Assembly (NCBI GenBank): GCA_001603055.1
Contig: LVAZ01000055.1
Location: 1 to 9,778, forward strand
Direction: 5' to 3'
DNA: 9,778 nucleotides
Source of the DNA: Victivallales bacterium Lenti_02
GTDB taxonomy: Bacteria > Verrucomicrobiota > Lentisphaeria > Oligosphaerales > Lenti-02
Below are positions 1-4,279 of this stretch, piece after piece. Made by a program: the position numbers and the translations under genes. Numbering within the stretch: the first letter of the stretch is position 1; each line of letters begins with the position of its first letter. The notes below the pieces were generated by a model. The model was not told the origin of the DNA. It worked only from the letters and a program-made list of their open reading frames with translations, and did not search any database.

Positions 1-52
1 CGGCGGCGGGAACGGCGGCGTGGCGGATGGCGTGGCGGATGGCGGCGGGCAT
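1..52 (-). CDS. Start of an unidentified gene, truncated by the window edge
   Basis: Seventeen codons are visible, beginning MPAAIRHAIRHAAVPAA, and the frame is open to the edge of the window. The start at 52-50 is supported by a near-perfect Shine-Dalgarno, AAGGAG at 65-60, with a 7-nt spacer. Nearly all third positions are G or C, as in the genes nearby. The IRHA-IRHA repeat comes from a perfect 12-bp tandem duplication (20-31 and 32-43). It lies after the terminator at 117-85, so it needs its own promoter or read-through; none is obvious in the roughly 30 nt between. In many bacteria pheS follows rplT, but this N-terminus does not look like PheS. The product cannot be identified from so little sequence. 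Confidence 0.42.
   Translation of the reverse strand, partial: MPAAIRHAIRHAAVPAA
20..43. repeat. 12-bp perfect tandem repeat (2 copies)
   Basis: The 12-mer GTGGCGGATGGC occurs twice in direct succession on the plus strand. It lies inside the start of the truncated minus-strand gene, where it encodes the repeated residues IRHA. It is probably a small slippage duplication. Confidence 0.7.
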
Positions 53-84
53 GGCGGGACTCCTTGGGTTGGGGTTCAGGGCAC

Positions 85-117
85 AAAAAAAGACCGTCCA
101 GACGGTCTGGACGGTCT
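85..117 (-). terminator. Strong Rho-independent terminator (second of two)
   Basis: The arms AGACCGTCCAGA (91-102) and TCTGGACGGTCT (106-117) form a perfect 12-bp stem with a 3-nt CGG loop. Read on the minus strand, the hairpin runs straight into seven T residues (91-85), so it is a directional minus-strand terminator. It lies about 165 nt beyond the rplT terminator, 23 nt after the stop of the small ORF at 266-141 and just before the gene starting at 52. It either ends a separate short transcript or backs up the first terminator. An attenuator for the downstream gene is another possibility. Confidence 0.88.
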
Positions 118-140
118 CAGGGAAGCAGGGGGGCGATGCT

Positions 141-266
141 CTAGGTCGGGGTCCCCTCCCGGGCGCGTCCAGCCGCGCGGTAGGCGGCAGCGGCGGCGAC
201 TACGGCCACGGCGGCGGCACCGGCGAAGAGGACGGCGGCCAGATTGGTGCGGGAGGGGTGGAGCAT
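141..266 (-). CDS. Possible 41-residue single-pass membrane peptide
   Basis: A short ORF runs from ATG at 266-264 to TAG at 143-141. Its product has a short polar N-terminus (MLHPSRTN), then about 21 hydrophobic residues rich in Ala and Val (roughly residues 9-29), then a basic tail starting YRAAGRAR. This is the plan of a small single-span membrane protein with positive charges on one side. Third positions are mostly G or C, as in real genes here. It sits between two strong minus-strand terminators, with its stop 23 nt before the second stem, as expected for a separate transcription unit. Against it, no Shine-Dalgarno precedes the ATG, the start lies only 18 nt from the T-tract of the rplT terminator, and Ala-rich ORFs arise easily in GC-rich DNA. 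A small RNA is an alternative. I recognise no family. Confidence 0.35.
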   Translation of the reverse strand: MLHPSRTNLAAVLFAGAAAVAVVAAAAAYRAAGRAREGTPT

Positions 267-283
267 GGTACGGATATAGCGGG

Positions 284-322
284 AAAAGAAAAAGCGCGGG
301 CCCGAGTCCGGGCCCGCGCTTT
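284..322 (-). terminator. Strong Rho-independent terminator of the infC-rpmI-rplT operon
   Basis: A perfect 14-bp stem is formed by AAAGCGCGGGCCCG (291-304) and CGGGCCCGCGCTTT (309-322) around a 4-nt loop. On the minus strand it is followed by TTTTTCTTTT (293-284). It begins 19 nt after the rplT stop codon. This is one of the clearest signals in the window and marks the 3' end of the ribosomal-protein operon. Confidence 0.95.
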
Positions 323-341
323 CACGGGCAGTCCGGGTGGG

Positions 342-692
342 CTAGCAGGCCTTCTTGGCGGCTTCGACGAGCTTGCCGAAGGCTTCCGCGTCGGTGGCGG
401 CCAGGTCGGCCAGGACCTTGCGGTTCATCTCGATGCCGGCCTTGTTGAGGCCGTTGATGAAACCGCTGTAGTTCCAGCCGAGGGCGCGGACGGCGGCGTT
501 GATGCGCACGGTCCAGAGACGGCGGTACTGGCGCTTCTTCTGCTTGCGGCCGATGAAGGCGTTGGCCATGGCGTGATCCACGGCCCCGAAGGCCATGCGG
601 ATCAGCTTGCCGCGAGTGCCGCGGAAGCCGCGGGCCATCTTGAGGACTTTCTTGCGGCGCTTGCGCGACGCGACGCGATTCGTATTTCTCAT
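342..692 (-). CDS. rplT: 50S ribosomal protein L20
   Basis: This is the 116-residue L20 protein, which binds 23S rRNA early in 50S assembly and in several bacteria represses its own operon by binding the mRNA. The basic N-terminus (RNTNRVASRKRRKKVLKMAR) is the extended rRNA-binding arm. The core matches the family, for example GFRGTRGKLIRMAFGAVDHA and the RKQKKRQYRRLWTVRINAA block, followed by LGWNYSGFINGLNKAGIEMNR. The length is close to the usual 115-120. The start is supported by GGAGG at 707-703, 10 nt upstream. It lies 39 nt after rpmI and is followed by a strong terminator, so it is the last gene of the operon; pheS and pheT do not follow in the same transcript. Confidence 0.98.
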   Translation of the reverse strand: MRNTNRVASRKRRKKVLKMARGFRGTRGKLIRMAFGAVDHAMANAFIGRKQKKRQYRRLWTVRINAAVRALGWNYSGFINGLNKAGIEMNRKVLADLAATDAEAFGKLVEAAKKAC

Positions 693-731
693 GGGGTTTG
701 TGCCTCCAGCGTGGGCGGGCGGAGCGGGTTT

Positions 732-932
732 CTAGAGACCGTAGGGCAGGGCCGCGCGAATCCGGGCGTTCTCGGACGGGGAGATTTCCGTGCTCTGCCC
801 CAGACGGCGCTTCCGCTTGGAGCTTTTCTTGGTGAGAATGTGGCGCGCGCCGGCCCGGTTGTGCAGGTACTTGCCGGTGCCGGTCTGCTTGAAGCGCTTG
901 GCGGCCGCTTTGCGGGTTTTCATCTTCGGCAT
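732..932 (-). CDS. rpmI: 50S ribosomal protein L35
   Basis: This is a 66-residue basic protein of the L35 family, a component of the large ribosomal subunit. It begins with the typical MPKMKTRKAAAKRFK, continues with TGTGKYLHNRAGARHIL and a lysine/arginine run (TKKSSKRKRRLGQ), and ends in a short helix (SENARIRAALPYGL). The length is normal for the family. Only a weak Shine-Dalgarno (GGATG, 945-941) precedes the ATG. In several bacteria translation of rpmI is held back by L20 binding the mRNA just upstream, and a weak binding site would fit such control. The 153-nt gap to infC is larger than the 39-nt gap to rplT. Confidence 0.97.
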   Translation of the reverse strand: MPKMKTRKAAAKRFKQTGTGKYLHNRAGARHILTKKSSKRKRRLGQSTEISPSENARIRAALPYGL

Positions 933-1085
933 TGGTCGTCCATCCGTATCTTATGGTCTGAGAGTCGGTTGCAACATCCACATCGGGGTCGAGCAAGCCT
1001 CGCCGTACCGTTTTTCCGGCCACCTTCCGGCTCGATTCCGCGCTTGCCTTCCGCCGGGATCGGGCCGGCGTCGCCGCGCGCCAGC
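933..1085 (-). other. infC-rpmI intercistronic leader (possible L20 control region)
   Basis: This 153-nt spacer contains no ORF I can support. On the minus strand it has several short GC-rich hairpins: GCCGG/CCGGC with a 7-nt loop at 1071-1055 (just after infC), and CGAG/CTCG around GCTTG at 1003-991. There is no T-tract, so I see no terminator. In E. coli and Bacillus, L20 binds operon mRNA that mimics its 23S site and represses translation of rpmI and rplT. This spacer is the natural place for such control, but I cannot identify the L20 fold by eye. Confidence 0.25.
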
Positions 1086-1619
1086 TTACTTGGGTGACTT
1101 GGGGGACAGCATCATCCCGAGCATCCGGCCGGAGCGCCGGGGCGGGGAGTCCACCACGGACCGGTCGGCCAGATCGTCGATGAATCGCTGCATCAGATCC
1201 ATGCCCAGTTCCGAGTGCGCCATCTCGCGCCCACGGAAAAACATGGAAACCTTCAATTTATCGCCCTTCTCCAAGAACGCAACTGCATGATTGAGCTTTG
1301 TCTGATAGTCGTGGGTGTCAATGTTCGGGTGGAACTTGATTTCCTTGACCTTGTGCTGCTGCTGCTTCTTCCGCGCCTCGCGCAGGCGTTTGCTTTCCTC
1401 GTACTGGAATTTGCCGAAGTCCATGATCCGGCAAACCGGCGGAGTCGATTTGCCGGCCACTTCGACCAAGTCCAGCCCGAGCTGATCGGCGCGGGCAAGG
1501 GCCTCGCGGAAGGTCATGATCCCCAGTTGCTCGTTGTCCGGGGCAATGACCCGGACTTCCTTGCCCCGGTAGAACCGGTCACCGTCTTTAAGCTGCTTGG
1601 CGATTGGTCGATCCTCCAT
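1086..1619 (-). CDS. infC: Translation initiation factor IF-3
   Basis: IF-3 binds the 30S subunit, prevents premature 50S joining and checks the start codon and initiator tRNA. Numbered from the ATG, the N-domain covers about residues 15-80 and includes the IF3 signature PVCRIMDFGKFQYEESK (61-77). A basic linker (KRLREARKKQQQHK, 77-90) leads to the C-domain, with VKEIKFHPNID (91-101) and FRGREMAHSELGM (128-140). The length of 177 is close to the usual 170-180. The ATG at 1619-1617 has no Shine-Dalgarno. It forms part of a perfect GGAGGA (1617-1612), which lies 7 nt before an in-frame ATC at 1604-1602. I think translation really starts at that ATC, giving 172 residues beginning (M)AKQLKDGD; infC is well known for AUU/AUC starts that allow autoregulation. 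I give the conservative ATG coordinates. Confidence 0.97.
   Translation of the reverse strand: MEDRPIAKQLKDGDRFYRGKEVRVIAPDNEQLGIMTFREALARADQLGLDLVEVAGKSTPPVCRIMDFGKFQYEESKRLREARKKQQQHKVKEIKFHPNIDTHDYQTKLNHAVAFLEKGDKLKVSMFFRGREMAHSELGMDLMQRFIDDLADRSVVDSPPRRSGRMLGMMLSPKSPK
1602..1617 (-). promoter_or_regulatory. Shine-Dalgarno and probable non-canonical AUC start of infC
   Basis: On the minus strand GGAGGA (1617-1612) is followed by a 7-nt spacer TCGACCA and then ATC (1604-1602), in frame with IF-3. No ATG, GTG or TTG lies at the right distance from this binding site. The only upstream start codon, ATG at 1619-1617, shares its final G with the binding site and so cannot use it. In E. coli IF-3 discriminates against its own AUU start and thereby limits its synthesis; the same logic would apply to AUC here. 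Confidence 0.72.
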
Positions 1620-1672
1620 GCACGTTTTTGGTTTTGGGTCCGGACGGCAGGTTGGCCGCCGGCCCGTTGCGC

Positions 1673-1687
1673 GGCCCGGTTCGGGCC
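1673..1687 (-). other. GC-rich hairpin in the infC leader
   Basis: GGCCCG (1673-1678) and CGGGCC (1682-1687) form a perfect 6-bp stem around a 3-nt loop. It lies about 55 nt before the infC start. Further GGGCC/GGCC segments at 1655-1672 could pair with the same arms and give alternative folds. No T-run follows, so it is not a classical terminator. It could be a regulatory leader for the infC operon, but GC-rich DNA forms such stems by chance. Confidence 0.3.
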
Positions 1688-1706
1688 CGGAAACGCAACA
1701 CTGTGG

Positions 1707-1735
1707 AAAATACCGGAATATTGGCTGCCTTGCAA
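1707..1735 (-). promoter_or_regulatory. Candidate sigma70-type promoter for infC-rpmI-rplT
   Basis: On the minus strand TTGCAA (1735-1730, 4/6 to the -35 consensus) is separated by exactly 17 nt from TATTTT (1712-1707, 4/6 to the -10 consensus). It lies in the only AT-rich part of the thrS-infC spacer, about 90-100 nt before the infC start. It would give the operon its own promoter in addition to read-through from thrS, as is known in E. coli. Confidence 0.45.
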
Positions 1736-1739
1736 GGCA
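1726..1739. promoter_or_regulatory. 14-bp perfect palindrome overlapping the -35 element
   Basis: TGCCTTGCAAGGCA is its own reverse complement over all 14 bases. It covers the whole putative -35 hexamer (1730-1735) of the infC promoter candidate. A perfect palindrome in this place is typical of a dimeric repressor's operator. No regulator is encoded nearby, and the site could be chance. Confidence 0.4.
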
Positions 1740-1775
1740 CAGTCACGCAGAAAACTTGCCCGAAGCTCTTCCGCT

Positions 1776-3500
1776 TCACTTCTTTTCCGCCGTTTCGCGG
1801 AGAATCCGGCCGACGAACTCGTCGACGGACATGGCGCCCTCCTCGCCGTTGCGGCTGCGGACGGCGACCTGCCCGGCCTCGGCTTCGCGCTCGCCGACGA
1901 CGGCCATGTAGGGGACGCGCTGGTTGCGGGCGCGGCGGATTTTGGCGCCGATGGGGTCGGCCTCGCCGTCCACGGCGACCCGGATGCCGGTTTTGGCGAG
2001 GGTCTGGCGGACGGTTTCGGCGAAGTCGGCGAATTTCTCGCTGATGGGGAGGATGCGGACCTGCTCGGGGGCGAGCCAGAGGGGGAAGGCGCCCGCGTAG
2101 TGCTCGATGAGGATGCCGAAGAAGCGTTCGAGGGAGCCGAGGAGGGCGCGGTGGACCATGTAGGGGCGGTGGCGCTCGCCGTCGGGGCCGATATAGGCCA
2201 TGTCGAAGCGGTCGGGGAGATTGAAGTCGAACTGAATGGTGGTGGTCTGCCATTCGCGGCCGAGGGCGTCCTTGATCTTGAGGTCGATCTTGGGGCCGTA
2301 GAAGGCGCCGCCGCCTTCGTCCACCTCGCAGTCGAGGCCGGAGCGCTCGACGGCTTTCTGGAGGGAGACGAGGGCCTGCTCCCAGCGCGCGGGGTCGCCG
2401 ACGGCCTTCTCGGGGCGGGTGGCGAGGTAGGCCTTGATGTCCTTGAAGCCGAAGGATTCCCACATGTAGAGGCTGAAGCGGAGGACTTCGGCGATTTCGT
2501 CCTCGATCTGCTCGGGGGTGCAGATGATGTGGGCGTCGTCCTGGGTGAAGCCGCGGACGCGGAGGAGGCCGTGGAGGACGCCGCCCTTCTCGTAGCGGTA
2601 GACGGTGCCCAGCTCGGCCCAGCGCAGGGGCAGCTCGCGGTAGGAGCGCGGCCGGTTCTGGTAGATCTGGATGTGGAAGGGGCAGTTCATGGGCTTGACG
2701 TAGTAGTCGTTCTCGTCAATGCTCATGGGGGCGTACATGCCCTCCTTGTAGAAATCGAGGTGGCCGCTGGTCTGCCAGAGATTGGCGCGGCCGACGTGGG
2801 GGGTGTAGAGCAGCTCGTAGCCGTTGGCGTAGTGGGCGTCGCGCCAGAAGGTCTCGATGAGATGGCGGACGCGGGCGCCGTTGGGGTGCCAGCAGATCAG
2901 GCCGGGGCCGATGGAGTCGTGGGTGCTGAAGAGTTCGAGTTCGGTGCCCAGTTTGCGGTGGTCGCGTTTCTTGGCCTCCTCGATGCCCTGGAGGTAGGCG
3001 TTGAGTTCCTCGGCGGTGGCGAAGGCGGTGCCGTAGACGCGCTGGAGCATCTGGTTCTTCTCGTCGCCCCGGAAATAGGAGCCGGCGATGGAAAGCAGCT
3101 TCACCGCGCCGATCTGGGCGGACTGCTCGACGTGGGGGCCGCGGCAGAGGTCCACGAAGTCCCCGGTCTGGTAGAGGGACACGGTCTCGCCCTCGGGAAT
3201 GTCGTCCAGGCGTTCGAGCTTGAAGGTCTGGCCCTTGGCGGCGAACAGGGCGCGGGCTTCCTCGCGGCTGACTTCGCGGCGCTCGAAGGCGAGGCGGCGC
3301 CCGAGCATCTTCTTCATCGCCTGCTCGATTTGCTTGAGGTCCTCGGGGACCAGACGGACGGGCAGGTCGAAGTCGTAGTAGAAGCCGTCCTCGGTGGCGG
3401 GGCCGATGTCGAATTTGGCTTCGGGATAGAGTTGCTGGACCGCGGCCGCCATGATGTGGGCGGCGCTGTGGCGGCGGGTTTTCAGATCGTATTCGGACAT
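1776..3500 (-). CDS. thrS: Threonyl-tRNA synthetase lacking the TGS domain
   Basis: This class II synthetase charges tRNA-Thr and hydrolyses mischarged Ser-tRNA-Thr. The product has 574 residues. The editing domain starts almost at once, with H11 and H15 in RRHSAAH and C119/H123 in CRGPH. The catalytic core has motif 2 around YRYEKGGVLHGLLRVRGFTQDDAH (301-324), the zinc ligands C273 (MNCPFH), H324 and H450, and motif 3 around HRALLGSLERF (450-460). The anticodon-binding domain covers roughly 480-565. The start at 3500 is supported by GAGGAG (3516-3511) 10 nt upstream. Most bacterial ThrRS have about 640 residues with an N-terminal TGS domain of about 60. It is absent here, and the 78-nt gap to hisB leaves no room for it. 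Nothing resembling a terminator separates thrS from hisB, so co-transcription is likely. Confidence 0.97.
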   Translation of the reverse strand: MSEYDLKTRRHSAAHIMAAAVQQLYPEAKFDIGPATEDGFYYDFDLPVRLVPEDLKQIEQAMKKMLGRRLAFERREVSREEARALFAAKGQTFKLERLDDIPEGETVSLYQTGDFVDLCRGPHVEQSAQIGAVKLLSIAGSYFRGDEKNQMLQRVYGTAFATAEELNAYLQGIEEAKKRDHRKLGTELELFSTHDSIGPGLICWHPNGARVRHLIETFWRDAHYANGYELLYTPHVGRANLWQTSGHLDFYKEGMYAPMSIDENDYYVKPMNCPFHIQIYQNRPRSYRELPLRWAELGTVYRYEKGGVLHGLLRVRGFTQDDAHIICTPEQIEDEIAEVLRFSLYMWESFGFKDIKAYLATRPEKAVGDPARWEQALVSLQKAVERSGLDCEVDEGGGAFYGPKIDLKIKDALGREWQTTTIQFDFNLPDRFDMAYIGPDGERHRPYMVHRALLGSLERFFGILIEHYAGAFPLWLAPEQVRILPISEKFADFAETVRQTLAKTGIRVAVDGEADPIGAKIRRARNQRVPYMAVVGEREAEAGQVAVRSRNGEEGAMSVDEFVGRILRETAEKK

Positions 3501-3578
3501 GGTTTCAAATCTCCTCAGGCGGGCAGGCATGGACGGCCCGCGACTGGATATACAGGGGAAGGGGGAGGGGGGCGGTGC

Positions 3579-4169
3579 TCAATCCAGCACACCCTTGGTG
3601 GAGAGCACTCCTGTCGAGCGGGGATCAAGCCGGGTGGCCTGGTCCAGCGCCCTCCCGAATGCCTTGAAGACGGCCTCGAAGGCGTGGTGTACCTCCTCGC
3701 CCGCCAGCAGGTCGATGTGAAGCGTCACTCCGCCCCGGTTGACGAATGCCTGGAAGAACTCGCGGAACAGGCGCGAGTGGAAGCCGCCGACCTCGACCGC
3801 CGGGCTGTCCAGCCGGTAGGCCAGGCAGGGACGGCCGGAGAGGTCGAGGCAGACGCGGGCGAGGGCCTCGTCCATGGGGACGTAGGCGGTGCCGAAGCGG
3901 GCGATGCCCGCCTTGTCGCCGACCGCCTCGCGCAGGGCGTCGCCGAGCACCAGCCCCAAGTCTTCGAGGGTGTGGTGCGCGTCCACTTCGAGATCGCCCC
4001 GGGCGGCGGCTTCGAGGCCGAAGTTGCCATGCCGGGCGAAGGCTTCGAGCATGTGGTCGCAGAAGGGCAGCCCCGTGGACACGCGCACCAAGCCGGGACC
4101 ATCCAGGTCGAATTGCACATGGATGTCCGTCTCGCGCGTGGTGCGCTTGATGTTCGCTTGCCTGTTCAT
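3579..4169 (-). CDS. hisB: Imidazoleglycerol-phosphate dehydratase
   Basis: HisB dehydrates imidazole glycerol phosphate to imidazole acetol phosphate in histidine biosynthesis, using a di-manganese centre in a cytoplasmic oligomer. The 196-residue product is the monofunctional form; there is no histidinol-phosphatase domain. Visible metal-site motifs are FCDHMLEAFARHG (H39), the signature DAHHTLEDLG (H65, H66, E69), GGFHSRLFREFF (H131), and HHAFEAVFKAFGRAL (H161, H162, E165), with the typical C-terminus STKGVLD. I chose ATG at 4169; an in-frame TTG at 4184 would add five residues (NGYG region) and has no better ribosome site. Only a weak GGA lies 6 nt before the ATG. No other his gene is adjacent. 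It is followed by thrS after 78 nt and probably shares its transcript. Confidence 0.97.
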   Translation of the reverse strand: MNRQANIKRTTRETDIHVQFDLDGPGLVRVSTGLPFCDHMLEAFARHGNFGLEAAARGDLEVDAHHTLEDLGLVLGDALREAVGDKAGIARFGTAYVPMDEALARVCLDLSGRPCLAYRLDSPAVEVGGFHSRLFREFFQAFVNRGGVTLHIDLLAGEEVHHAFEAVFKAFGRALDQATRLDPRSTGVLSTKGVLD

Positions 4170-4191
4170 GCCATATCCGTTCAATGGGGGA

Positions 4192-4211
4192 ATTCTGCGC
4201 GACAGCAGAAT
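4192..4211. other. 7-bp perfect hairpin in the hisB leader
   Basis: ATTCTGC (4192-4198) and GCAGAAT (4205-4211) form a perfect 7-bp stem with a 6-nt loop. It lies between the heparinase-like gene and hisB. If transcription starts at the TATAGT candidate just upstream, the hairpin is at the very 5' end of the hisB mRNA and could stabilise it. On the minus strand it is followed by TTCCCCC, so it would be a poor intrinsic terminator for the upstream operon. No his-leader peptide is visible. Confidence 0.4.
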
Positions 4212-4222
4212 GACGAATGAAT

Positions 4223-4228
4223 ACTATA
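4223..4228 (-). promoter_or_regulatory. Candidate -10 element for hisB-thrS
   Basis: TATAGT (4228-4223) matches the -10 consensus at 5 of 6 positions and lies in a markedly AT-rich patch of otherwise GC-rich DNA, about 55 nt before the hisB start. No convincing -35 hexamer is found 16-18 nt upstream, so this is a partial promoter call only. Confidence 0.35.
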
Positions 4229-4279
4229 ACTCCTTGATCCGCGAATGCACTTGCGGGGCAGGCTTTGGCTTCGGCCCGG

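Noticed and set aside
27..1097. A plus-strand open frame of 356 codons across rplT and rpmI
   Set aside because: It runs antisense through two certain ribosomal-protein genes and through both intrinsic terminators. Its composition is GC-driven.
3501..3530. A start for thrS ten codons upstream (MPARLRRFET)
   Set aside because: GAGGAG lies 10 nt before the internal ATG at 3500, which fits that start. The extra residues do not resemble a TGS domain.
1215..4220. A plus-strand open frame of 1001 codons antisense to infC, thrS and hisB
   Set aside because: All three minus-strand genes have full family motifs. The plus frame is a GC-rich mirror, dominated by Gly, Ala, Val, Glu, Asp and Leu with no recognisable domain.
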